From the NCBI GenBank assembly GCA_037481875.1, contig JBBFKY010000001.1, positions 124,001-188,000 on the forward strand: DNA of 64,000 nucleotides, given 5' to 3'. This document shows, piece by piece, positions 26,901 to 34,772 of the stretch (position 1 is the stretch's first letter; each line of letters opens with the position of its first letter). The notes beneath the pieces were generated by a model. It did no database searches. It was not told the DNA's origin and was given only the letters and a program-made list of their open reading frames with translations. The position numbers and the translations under genes are program-made. The stretch comes from Desulfosoma sp. GTDB lineage: Bacteria > Desulfobacterota > Syntrophobacteria > Syntrophobacterales > DSM-9756.

Positions 26901-28717
26901 AGGTCTTTTTTCGGGATGTTTTGACTGCATGGATTCAACCGTTAGGAGAAGTTCCAACAGGAAAGCAATCTCGGGGCTTCCTTGAGGATTCAGGGGATTC
27001 GGGGGAGGTTCAGAGCATCTCTCAATTGAAAGCCCACTTGGAAAGACTGTGTCGGGACATGATGGCTCACGAAGAAGAAACGGGCTTCGGAAAAACGAGC
27101 CCGGACATGGATCGGCGTCTGGAGCTAGCGTGGAAAGCTTTTCAGACATCGAACATCTCCTTTGGCGAAAATTTCACAGTTTCGAAGGCTGAAGGCAGGG
27201 AGCCTCAATGGATTCGGGATATGATTCGCGAGTTACTGGAAGAGCAGGAACGGGAGCGGCTCCTGGCCGAGATTGTGGAAAATGCTGTTGCATCGAACCG
27301 GGCTCAATGGCTTCCTGCGGAAAGCCTTCGAGCCTGGATCTCGAACGCTTTGCGCCGTGGAATTCAACCTTCCGAAATTTTGGAAAAAATATTCGGCTGG
27401 TTTCAAAGTTTTCCTCAGTGGAAAGAGACCCTTCTTTTGGATGCGCTTCAGAAGATGGTCAGTTTGGCACGATGGCGGTTCCTTGTGGAAGCCTTTTCAG
27501 GGGTTGTTTTGGAGGGCATACCGAGCACGGAGGTGGATTGGTACGAGAGAAGGTTTCCGCGGTGGATGAAAGAAGTGGAATCGGCCGTACGGCGTCGTGG
27601 TGATTTCGATAGAGAGCGGCTTTTGCACTACCTTTTCGTCCTGGCCAAAAGGGAAGGGGACCTGGATGTCATCACGGCTCTGTTGCGAGAAATCCGTGAA
27701 ACCTCGGATGTTATTGAAGCCGCCTGGCTTCAGTTTACCAATGATCGAGTCACGGAACCCTTACCGGCTCCTTTATCAAAGGGATTTGGGGCTCGTTACA
27801 GTTTGTTGGTGAACCGCATGAAAGATCTGGAACCCATTCGACGATGTCTCCAGGAAGGGGTTCCTCGAGGTGAAAAACCCGATGTGGTGGCCGCCGTGCG
27901 CGAATTGCAGCTCTTTATGCGATTCCACATAGTACGCGATGATGCCGAATCCAAGGGTGCCGATGCATGCTTTGAGGCTTTCTGGGAGGAGGGTTACAAC
28001 CTGGAAGGCTTGAACAAGGATGATCTACGCCTCGCCTTCAACCGTGAATGGCAAAACCGAGCCCGATGGCGTCAAGATCGAATCTGGATCATGACCATGG
28101 CCGTCGCTCGAAGGTTGGCGTCCCAAAGCCATGAACTCTACGAAGCCGACAAAGCCTTTTCCAAAGTTCGCCAGGGGCTGCTTCGGGAGGAAGGGATGGA
28201 AGAGGCTCGAGACGTGATTCAACGCCGCGGCATTGCCCTGGGCACCATCAAGGAGGCCATGTACCGAGAACTTTCGGAATTGTTGGAAAAAGAGCGCATG
28301 GAATCCTTTAGGACTCGAATCCGCCAAATCGTGCACGAGCTGGACCGAAAAAGGCTTCGCATCGTCCAGGCGTGGTACACGGGCACCGTCAATCGATACA
28401 GTGTTTTTCATCTTCTTCGCCAATACCAAAAACAGACCCATTCTCCAAGCGGCGAGGATTTTCGAGACTTTTTCATGGAACAATGGTTCCAGCGCATCGA
28501 ACGTCTGAGAGCCTCGGATCGAGAAGACCGTCGGCATCGCATTCGAGAAGTGGATGAGGGATTTCAAGCCGTTCTCGGTGTCTCTCCTTTGGTTTTGGAA
28601 AAGGAGGCTGAAAGAGAATCGGCCGAGGCTTGGAACACCTGGCTTCGGGGATCCCAGGAGGAAATTTACCGTCGTCTAGGCGGGCTTTCCGAGAACTCGC
28701 AATGTCAAGCTCTCTAG
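23936..28717 (+). CDS. 1593-residue helical protein with one RnfB-like Fe-S motif, function unknown
   Basis: I do not recognise this protein as a whole. It is rich in charged helical sequence, has no clear membrane segment or signal peptide, and is presumably cytoplasmic. Near residue 705 it carries GMNCGACGESRCTGFALG, then AQG and a fourth cysteine (HHAAEC). The CX2CX4CX16C spacing is that of the 4Fe-4S domain seen in RnfB and in corrinoid iron-sulfur proteins. It lies 14 bases after the giant oxidoreductase gene and upstream of the NuoEF fusion, so a structural or electron-relay role between the two is the natural inference. The ATG at 23936 is followed by another in-frame ATG at 23942, and GGGGG precedes both. 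No repeat structure was evident by eye. Confidence 0.85.
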   Translation: MTMGIEGIILQSSLEQFYAGLSADLESALRRAAGEVTGTLGECFLFQETTFNVHRRVEQALEELQRIDQAWSTEAEDLDPEKVFLGAVRHVWFASRDSREHARKVGFFSTQPCDLLPWVRWFLLVENYHRTDPSFHDRRLDRLRYLKSENPEAPCVTHEDVLLWLEHQLLTHENEPLSFIAQKCADQLRHRLDPTLKPEISLEAFCYLLLRCHQFCLAETMTEEHAARLQAVLGWRRFLSLTDLMLVVIQRVIEREPLPNAVSVLEGLMADGFHIRHASFKDPYEADVVSPEETAQFDEAAIRILTPIHELQGHLEEDCRSVSRRWHQQRAKVLDELLSEIRELQDMILQPLPRKHLIAQSLRLFTSWSLAGWKNREDGPRALMDRVRAMFPERILKALVRQRRGYELATRKEWTQLLERECRLQWESYWKEPGSRTFGEADFRVWTRTQALALGSTPPVDINTDAEEMHRILNTLADHVVRFKASLETETVSACLGVPVSFPTAGTPLEFLEHLRDMMPLEKVSLQAPRLQQLSPEEASILHTRTLVQFAEAFYLWVVAQRKKVQGEPLSLSVDQIPSLASVMVPPWEKLAHDLARKAVQKFQDRAAPIYRRQKHPICVDEDECGVHLAHFMVRELKTDVMAAAETGDLEPVRQALLDESTRIMAPRLVQWHMVPEKFLLQWAGLLNGRSGSDELVKALVSILPGMNCGACGESRCTGFALGLAQGRHHAAECVHLSPVHRERLTQLLRTASAQAFSENGFSSAYDLFKNPAAWRRLPKGHPLKLRITRVLDVKEQDVRRRVMDKAMTQWQSLASKPDVCKRPDMEAFYQGLVATIGYEATEKIQPEERQWLIRNGEMRLNKEWERLKNRADWLTMERRLVAGAPSAQREDPEVQAERFYATVPYLHLLGKQDRRRLLAYRLERFEEGFFQWWNQDLLAMNHPQYRIDNWEEFSKVIKNAYWHQENFPAPRTVAEELLREMEHRGDKEVFFRDVLTAWIQPLGEVPTGKQSRGFLEDSGDSGEVQSISQLKAHLERLCRDMMAHEEETGFGKTSPDMDRRLELAWKAFQTSNISFGENFTVSKAEGREPQWIRDMIRELLEEQERERLLAEIVENAVASNRAQWLPAESLRAWISNALRRGIQPSEILEKIFGWFQSFPQWKETLLLDALQKMVSLARWRFLVEAFSGVVLEGIPSTEVDWYERRFPRWMKEVESAVRRRGDFDRERLLHYLFVLAKREGDLDVITALLREIRETSDVIEAAWLQFTNDRVTEPLPAPLSKGFGARYSLLVNRMKDLEPIRRCLQEGVPRGEKPDVVAAVRELQLFMRFHIVRDDAESKGADACFEAFWEEGYNLEGLNKDDLRLAFNREWQNRARWRQDRIWIMTMAVARRLASQSHELYEADKAFSKVRQGLLREEGMEEARDVIQRRGIALGTIKEAMYRELSELLEKERMESFRTRIRQIVHELDRKRLRIVQAWYTGTVNRYSVFHLLRQYQKQTHSPSGEDFRDFFMEQWFQRIERLRASDREDRRHRIREVDEGFQAVLGVSPLVLEKEAERESAEAWNTWLRGSQEEIYRRLGGLSENSQCQAL

Positions 28718-28732
28718 CGCCGTATCAAGGGA

Positions 28733-28756
28733 GGGGCGAGGTGTCGCCTCGTCCCC
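28733..28756. repeat. GGGGCGAGG-type hairpin repeat
   Basis: GGGGCGAGG, TGTCG, CCTCGTCCCC form a stem with one bulge. It is the same family as 10015-10043 and 36456-36481. Confidence 0.7.
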
Positions 28757-28806
28757 GGGAAGCCTTAAGCCGTGTTTTTCCTAGGAGAGCTGGTTTTGGG
28801 CCTACC

Positions 28807-28853
28807 GATGATGCGGGCGAAATGCCTGCGCTCTCTGGGAAGATGCGTTCCCG
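28807..28853. repeat. GCGGGCGAAATGCCTGCGCTC-type dispersed repeat
   Basis: ATGCGGGCGAAATGCCTGCG is followed by CTCTCTGGGAAGATGCG and TTCCC. The same two modules occur in the DNA that encodes the livM-livG linker. Confidence 0.65.
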
Positions 28854-28982
28854 ACAGGCTTTACGGTTCCAAGCCGGGTGAGAATTTCATGAAAACTTCC
28901 CATGGCGCCTTGGAGGGCTCGATGAGAACGGGCGCTGAATCATGGGCGAAGATCGAAAAACTTTTTTGACGGAGAAGAAATC

Positions 28983-31900
28983 ATGAGCGTCTATCAGCCT
29001 TTGCACCCCCGGATGAGCTGTGATCCCTTTTCATGGGTCGAGCGTCTTAAAACCAGTTTGGCCCATGCGGGAAGGATTCGAGATACGCGCCTTCCAAAGG
29101 AACTTTGGCCTCTAGCAACCGTGGTGAGTGTGCTTCGTGCGGGACTCGATGAGTTGCGGTTGCTTCTAGAAGATGTGCCGGAGGTCTTGACGAACTTTGC
29201 CTCACAGCTTCAGGAAAAAGCTTTAGGTCCATGGGGGCCTGATTCTGGAAAGCCTCTTGCTCTCCTGGTTCAGCAAAGCCTCGAACGAAGAGACTGGCGT
29301 GAAAAAGACATCATCGACATGATTCTTGAATTCCTCAGAAATTGCCGCACCGAGCTTCCCGAAGATCTAGCCGCGGCCTTGAAGCATTTTCATGAAGCGA
29401 CCATGGAGAGCAGCGATCGAGCCCAAGCTTTGATGGAGGGAATGATCAGCGAAGCTCGAGGTCGATTGGGAGGTCTTCAATGGGTTCGATCGTTGCCGTC
29501 CGACCAGAAAAGGTCTTGTGCCGGGCCCTTGGGACCTGAATCGCTGGTATGGCTTCAGGAAATCATGGCGGTTATGACGGGGTGCGCTGAAGCCTTTAAG
29601 GCGCGTTCAGCCGAAGCCTTGGAATCCTCGAACGGTTCGGATCTGTGGAAGGAGTTCAATAAAGCCTTGACCGAGGTGTGGGGAAGTTCAGGGCGAAGTT
29701 TTCCTGTCAAGGATTTGGAAAAGGCCTCCCTGTACCTCATGGAAGACATGGAGGCGAGCGATGCCAATCATGGGTTTTTTATCCGGTTCTTGATCGAAAA
29801 CGAGGCCGCTTATCGCCGCCTTCTCAGAACCTGCTATGCCGACGAAACGGTGCAGATGGCGTGTCTCGAGCAGGAATGTGATCGTTTTAACCGACTTCCC
29901 GAACATGCTGCTCATCGCGTCGCCTACACGTCAAAAGAAAAAAAATGGTGGCTGAAAGCGTTCTTTTTTAGACCCGACGTGGTCCAATGTTTTGTGGAAC
30001 GTGAAAAAGTCAAAGAACTCTACCATGTGCTGAAAGGCTTGGATGCCAAAGCCTATCTGCCTCGAGTTCTTCATGAGGTTCAGGGCTTGTTTGGGTATGT
30101 GACTCCAGAGGCGTGCCAAAACATCGTCGAACAGCTCGCCTTGGATCCTGACGATGTTCTTCGTGTCATTGCGTCGTACAAACAGTACAGTGCCGATCCA
30201 TCGGGAGACATCATCATCTACGTTTGCAAAGGCACCGCCTGTTTTCTGAGAGATCAACCTGAGTTATCCCGGCGTTTGACCCTTGAGATCGGGGCGGAAG
30301 TGGAAGCCGTGGGTCGTTATGGCGTCCAATATGTGGAAATGGACTGCTTTGGTGTGTGTCATTTGGCACCCGTGGTGAGAGCGGGTGACCGATTTTACGG
30401 CCGACAGCAGCCTGAAGATATTCCTCGGCTTGTCAGTCGATTAATTCAAGGTCCCGACTACGAAAATCGACAAGTGTTCGTGGCGCGTCTTGTAGAAAAG
30501 CTGATGTCTACAAGGATCAGTGAGCCTGTCGAGACCTTGACAGTCCATGGCGTCGAGGTGTTTCCCAAAGCGCGGCGCGAAGCGACACTGCGGCAATCTT
30601 TCCGGGACGAATCTTTAGCCGGCGGGGCCTTGATTCTTGATGCCGACGGGATGGTCTTCGTGGAAAGACCCGATGGCGATAGGGTCCAGTTGGGTCGTCT
30701 GATTCCTCGCGTTTTTCCCTTCAAGATTCAGCATGTCGATGGATCGGATCGATACGGTGCTGTGATCTATACCAAAAATCGGCGGCTGGTTCGAGGTCTC
30801 GGCCTTCCCGACCTGACGGACGAAACAATTCTGAATGCGGCACTTCCCCCGACGGTTTGCGTAATCGACGGACGAGTGGTTTTATCGTCTTTGGAAAACA
30901 CGCTGTTCTTGGGGCCCTACACAGATCGGGTGTTTGTGGTGGAATCTTCGAGGGAATACCTCTGCGTGGTTTTGAAGGATGAAGGTTCAAATGTGCCTCC
31001 CGTGGTCGAGGAAGCAACCGAAGAGGAAAGCTCTAAGGATTCTGATGAACTTTCGTTTCGATCCGCTCAGGATCGAGTGGTTCTAGGCTTTGCCGCTGCG
31101 GCGGGAGACCCTGCACGCTTGGCCTCTTATCGAGAGGCAGGGGGATATGAGTCCGTGTTTCGTGTCCTGGGTTTTCGAGGAGAACCTGCCTGGAGTGCCG
31201 AGCGGATTATCTTTGAGGTGCGTGAAGCACGACTTCGAGGGCGTGGTGGAGCCGGTTTTCCCACGGGTCGTAAATGGGAAGCCATGCAACGGGCTGTGTG
31301 CCGCATCGAAGCCGAAGACGGCAACCGGGATTGCCTCAAGCTCATTGTGGCCAATGGGGATGAGGGCGATCCAGGGGCCTTCATGGATCGAACGCTCATT
31401 GAGGAAAAACCACATCAGGTTTTGGAAGGAATGATCCTGGCGGCCATTGCCGTAGGAGCCCGCTATGGGGTGATTTATGTGCGCAAGGAATACGAAGATG
31501 CCGTGAGAAGCCTTGAGGACGCTTTGTTTGAAGCTCGAAGGAGCGGGTTTTTAGGGCGCAATATTTTCGGGGTTCCCGGTTTGGATTTTGACATTGAGAT
31601 TCGGCTGGGGGCCGGGGCTTTTGTGGCTGGGGAAAAACGAGCCATCATGAGGGCCATTGAAGGAAAGCCTGCCGAACCCACCATCAAGGCACCGTCCAAC
31701 ACCGTGCGCGGCCTGTGGGGTAAACCCACGTTGCTCAATAACGTGGAAACCTTTGCCAATGTGCCTGTGATCATTCATCGAGGCAGTTCCTGGTATGCCG
31801 GTTTGGGCACATCGAGAAGCGGAGGGACCAAGATCTTTTCCGTCGCCGGTATTGTGAAGAAGACGGGCTTGGTGGAAGTGCGTTTTGGGAAAACCCTTGG

Positions 31901-32657
31901 GGACATCATCGAAATGTGCGGAGGAATTCAGGAGGGAAAAAAGCTTTCCGGTGTGCAAATCGGAGGTCCTTCCGGAGCCATTCTGTCCTTGACGGGAGCT
32001 CGAGCCTATCTGCTGCAGACACCCCTGGACTTTGACACGTTCAATGATGCCGGGGCCATGCTGGGATCTGGGGGATTGGTCTTTATCGGCGAAGATGATG
32101 ATGTGGTGCGTTTGGCCAGGCATTTTACGGACTGGCTTTCCGAGGAGTCCTGTGGCCAGTGCCCATCCTGTTTTCGAGGGACCAGGGCCTTGGGAAGGGT
32201 TTTGGACCGCGTGCTGGCAGGGCAAGGGACCGCAGGCGACATTCACGAACTCTGGGCCTTAAGTGATGTGGTGCGAGCCGGCAGTCAATGTGGTCTTGGG
32301 ACCACAGCGGCCAATCCCGTAACCAGTGCCCTGCGTTTCTTTCCGGCAGCCTTCTTTCACTACCTCCTTCAGAATCCCCAAATGGGACTCCATGAACTTT
32401 TTGAAGCTCTGGAAGCTCTTCGACTGCTCACAAGGCAGGACATGGTGCGGGTAACCGGTGGACTACGCCATGTGGAAGGCACAAATTTTACGCTAAAGCG
32501 ACATTTGGTACGCTTTCTTGTCGAGGAGGTGGAAAAAATCGACCAATACCGTCCGACGTCATGCCGCATGACCGAACGGTTGCTTCGCCTTTTGGGATTA
32601 CCTCGGTACGAAGTGGGCCAAAGGGAAGTGGTCATGGAATGGCGCCATGTGGCCTGA
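28983..32657 (+). CDS. NuoE-NuoF fusion protein with a large unknown N-terminus (NADH module)
   Basis: A 1224-aa protein. Residues 1 to about 350 are unrecognised and helical. Residues about 355-480 are a NuoE/thioredoxin-fold 2Fe-2S domain with all four cysteines (CKGTAC and CFGVC). Residues about 735-1120 are NuoF-like, with RGRGGAGFPTGRKWEAM, NGDEGDPGAFMDR and KPTLLNNVETFANVP, which form the FMN/NAD(H) site. The N3-type cluster ligands CGQCPSC and GSQCGLG follow. One deviation is GAGAFVAGEKRAIM where NuoF proteins usually read GAGAYICGEETAL. GGAGAAG precedes the ATG. There is no complex I membrane gene nearby, so it most likely moves electrons between NAD(P) and the upstream oxidoreductase in the cytoplasm. 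Confidence 0.9.
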   Translation: MSVYQPLHPRMSCDPFSWVERLKTSLAHAGRIRDTRLPKELWPLATVVSVLRAGLDELRLLLEDVPEVLTNFASQLQEKALGPWGPDSGKPLALLVQQSLERRDWREKDIIDMILEFLRNCRTELPEDLAAALKHFHEATMESSDRAQALMEGMISEARGRLGGLQWVRSLPSDQKRSCAGPLGPESLVWLQEIMAVMTGCAEAFKARSAEALESSNGSDLWKEFNKALTEVWGSSGRSFPVKDLEKASLYLMEDMEASDANHGFFIRFLIENEAAYRRLLRTCYADETVQMACLEQECDRFNRLPEHAAHRVAYTSKEKKWWLKAFFFRPDVVQCFVEREKVKELYHVLKGLDAKAYLPRVLHEVQGLFGYVTPEACQNIVEQLALDPDDVLRVIASYKQYSADPSGDIIIYVCKGTACFLRDQPELSRRLTLEIGAEVEAVGRYGVQYVEMDCFGVCHLAPVVRAGDRFYGRQQPEDIPRLVSRLIQGPDYENRQVFVARLVEKLMSTRISEPVETLTVHGVEVFPKARREATLRQSFRDESLAGGALILDADGMVFVERPDGDRVQLGRLIPRVFPFKIQHVDGSDRYGAVIYTKNRRLVRGLGLPDLTDETILNAALPPTVCVIDGRVVLSSLENTLFLGPYTDRVFVVESSREYLCVVLKDEGSNVPPVVEEATEEESSKDSDELSFRSAQDRVVLGFAAAAGDPARLASYREAGGYESVFRVLGFRGEPAWSAERIIFEVREARLRGRGGAGFPTGRKWEAMQRAVCRIEAEDGNRDCLKLIVANGDEGDPGAFMDRTLIEEKPHQVLEGMILAAIAVGARYGVIYVRKEYEDAVRSLEDALFEARRSGFLGRNIFGVPGLDFDIEIRLGAGAFVAGEKRAIMRAIEGKPAEPTIKAPSNTVRGLWGKPTLLNNVETFANVPVIIHRGSSWYAGLGTSRSGGTKIFSVAGIVKKTGLVEVRFGKTLGDIIEMCGGIQEGKKLSGVQIGGPSGAILSLTGARAYLLQTPLDFDTFNDAGAMLGSGGLVFIGEDDDVVRLARHFTDWLSEESCGQCPSCFRGTRALGRVLDRVLAGQGTAGDIHELWALSDVVRAGSQCGLGTTAANPVTSALRFFPAAFFHYLLQNPQMGLHELFEALEALRLLTRQDMVRVTGGLRHVEGTNFTLKRHLVRFLVEEVEKIDQYRPTSCRMTERLLRLLGLPRYEVGQREVVMEWRHVA

Positions 32658-32866
32658 AAAGCCAGGCAACTGCAGCAAATGAGGTGCAAGAAACCTCTTG
32701 CTTTAGCGGGATCCTGCGACCGCCCACGAATTTCAAGAACACGGTGCGGTCAAAAGAGTTCGAGCGTGCCATGTTTGGTCAGAGTTCTTAAAGATGGTGA
32801 AGTAAGTGAGACTAGGAAGGGGGAGGGCAGAAGGCGGTGGTTTTGACCACAACTAGGGAGGTGACG

Positions 32867-33433
32867 ATGACAAAGGAAAGATCGTACTTTGAAGCCTTTC
32901 GAGAAATGGTGCAAGTGGTGAGCGGTTCCCTGGACGTTCACAATGTGCTTCAGGCCATGGTGCAAACCATTCCAAGGGTGCTGGGGGTGAAGGCCTGTGC
33001 CGTTCGCCTTCTGGATCCCAAAGGCAGAACCCTGGAGCTGGCAGCCAGTTTCGGTTTGAGCGACGCCTACATTCATAAAGGGCCGGTGGATGCCGACCAA
33101 AGCCTGGCGGAATCTCTTCAAGGACGAACCGTGGTCATTGATGATGCGGCCACAGACCCTCGGGCCCAATACGGGGAGGCGGCCAAAAGAGAGGGGATTG
33201 TCAGCATCTGCTCAGTGCCGCTCAAAGTCAAGGGTCGTGTCATCGGTGTTCTTCGCCTTTACACGGATGCACCGAAAAGCTTCCAAAAGGATGACCTGGC
33301 CTTCGTGGAGGCTCTCGGAGAATTGGGAGGGATCGCCATTGAGAACGCACGCCTCTATGAACGTCTCAAGAAAGACTACGAAGAAGTGATGAGCGACGTT
33401 TTTCGTTTTGTCGGCTATCGTCGCAGTCTGTAA
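32867..33433 (+). CDS. GAF domain protein
   Basis: A 189-aa single-domain sensor. The GAF core runs from about residue 20 to 170 (LGVKACAVRLLDPKGRTLEL, SICSVPLKVKGRVIGVLRLY, LGGIAIENARLYERL). There is no output domain, so it may bind a small ligand and act on a partner. I chose the ATG at 32867, which follows GGGAGGTG; an upstream GTG at 32837 is possible. It precedes an HD-GYP gene by about 220 bases, which hints at a signalling link, but that gene has its own likely promoter. The ligand is unknown. Confidence 0.85.
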   Translation: MTKERSYFEAFREMVQVVSGSLDVHNVLQAMVQTIPRVLGVKACAVRLLDPKGRTLELAASFGLSDAYIHKGPVDADQSLAESLQGRTVVIDDAATDPRAQYGEAAKREGIVSICSVPLKVKGRVIGVLRLYTDAPKSFQKDDLAFVEALGELGGIAIENARLYERLKKDYEEVMSDVFRFVGYRRSL

Positions 33434-33511
33434 CCCGTGAGGGCGGAAAGCTCTTTTCCGTAAAGTCTACCGCCATGGTCGAGTAACAACTGAATATGGC
33501 TAAGAAAAGTT

Positions 33512-33538
33512 TAAGATTTTTTGGAAAGCTGCCGATAA
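33512..33538 (+). promoter_or_regulatory. Candidate sigma-28 (FliA) promoter for the HD-GYP gene
   Basis: TAAG, exactly 15 bases and GCCGATAA match the FliA consensus TAAA-N15-GCCGATAA, with one mismatch in the -35 and none in the -10. It lies in the intergenic region about 115-125 bases before the HD-GYP start. Confidence 0.6.
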
Positions 33539-33660
33539 CAAGAAAGCAGGATGTTGTGCCAAGAACATGGGCAACAGGCGGCGAGATCAAATGCACCTTT
33601 CTGAATGAGCTGGATTCGTGAGGGGCACGGGGAGAAGGGATTGTAGCGAGGGTGGTGGAT

Positions 33661-34710
33661 ATGACGGGATCGGCTGCGGTGGCGGAAAGCAGGTTTGAGG
33701 CACTGGATTTTCGAAAAGCCAGGAAACAATCCCTGTCTGGATCGATCACCTTTGAAGAGCTAGGTTACGTGGTCTTTCCAATCAAATACCTGATCCCGGA
33801 CTTCATGGTCCCGTGCAACCTTTATGTTCCGGTCTTGGCTAAGGGAGAAGAGCTGCCTACCTTCGTGAAGGTTTTGGATCGAGGTCAGTTTTACTCGGAT
33901 GCTTGGAGAGTGACTCTCAAAGAGCAGCGTATTGAGGAGCTCTATGCCGAAGCCCATGAGACGGAAGGGCTTGACGAATACTTTCAAGAAATTATGGAAG
34001 TCCTGGCCGAAGACGAGGTCACTCCCAATTGGCAAAAGGCCTTGGTCTTTTATAATTATGGAGAATTTATCGCACGTCATATCTTTCATGATGTATACGA
34101 TGGGCAATTTGTGGAAAAGGCGTCTCAATGGGCTGACGCCCTTCTTGGGTTTCTTCATGCAAAAAAGGTGAGTATTTCGGTCATTTATCGTGTCTTTATG
34201 AATCATTACGAGACGTTCAATCATAGTCTTCAGGTATCCATGATGGCCATGGCTTTTTGCGGTCATTTGGGTTGGCGCCGGGAGGATGTGGTTCGACTCG
34301 GCGTGGCCGGCTTGTTTCATGACATCGGCAAGGTATGGGTGGATAGTCGAATTCTCTTGAAACCTTCGTCCCTGACTCGGGAAGAATTTGCCTATATTTT
34401 ACGGCATCCTCAAACCGCTTACGAGCATTTGGAGACCATGGGATGGATGAACACAGACCAGTTGGCTGCCGTGCGTGAGCATCACGAGTCTATGGACGGA
34501 ACAGGATATCCGCAGGGTCTCAAGGGATCCGAAATCCACCCCTTTGCTCGAGTGCTCCACATTTGCGACTGCTTTGACGCTCTCACCACCCATCGTCCCT
34601 ATAAGAAAGCCGTGACTCCTTTTAAAGCCCTCAAGCTTATGCAAAGTGAGATGAGGCTTTCTTTTGACCGCCATCTTCTGTATAAGTTCATTCAATTCCT
34701 CGGCTCCTGA
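33661..34710 (+). CDS. HD-GYP domain protein, probable cyclic di-GMP phosphodiesterase
   Basis: A protein of about 350 aa. The N-terminal 160 residues contain a conserved-looking domain (FPIKYLIPDFMVPCNLYVPV) of the kind found before HD-GYP domains. The C-terminal half has the HD-GYP signatures NHYETFNHSLQVSMMAMAF, GLFHDIGKVWVDSRIL, LRHPQTAYEHLE, REHHESMDGTGYPQGLKG and DCFDALTTHRPYKKA. These are the metal ligands and catalytic residues for degradation of cyclic di-GMP. The ATG at 33661 follows GAGGGTGGTG; a GTG at 33652 is an alternative. A sigma-28-like promoter upstream points to regulation with motility genes. Confidence 0.92.
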   Translation: MTGSAAVAESRFEALDFRKARKQSLSGSITFEELGYVVFPIKYLIPDFMVPCNLYVPVLAKGEELPTFVKVLDRGQFYSDAWRVTLKEQRIEELYAEAHETEGLDEYFQEIMEVLAEDEVTPNWQKALVFYNYGEFIARHIFHDVYDGQFVEKASQWADALLGFLHAKKVSISVIYRVFMNHYETFNHSLQVSMMAMAFCGHLGWRREDVVRLGVAGLFHDIGKVWVDSRILLKPSSLTREEFAYILRHPQTAYEHLETMGWMNTDQLAAVREHHESMDGTGYPQGLKGSEIHPFARVLHICDCFDALTTHRPYKKAVTPFKALKLMQSEMRLSFDRHLLYKFIQFLGS

Positions 34711-34772
34711 ACGGAGCTGAATCAAACTTATTAACAGGACATGTTTTTTAACCCTAGGCATTGAGGTGCCCA

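Larger units (their letters stand above)
28718..28982. other. Intergenic gap with two repeats inside the giant operon
   Basis: A 265-base gap between the second and third giant genes. It contains two dispersed repeats and no gene. An internal promoter or RNA processing site is possible, but nothing clear was seen. Confidence 0.55.

Noticed and set aside
28630-28969. Short plus-strand frames between the second and third giant genes
   Set aside because: They are made largely of repeat sequence and lack ribosome-binding sites.
32686-32704. GCAAGA-AACC-TCTTGC hairpin followed by TTT after the NuoEF gene
   Set aside because: Only a 6-bp stem and three Ts, too weak to call a terminator.
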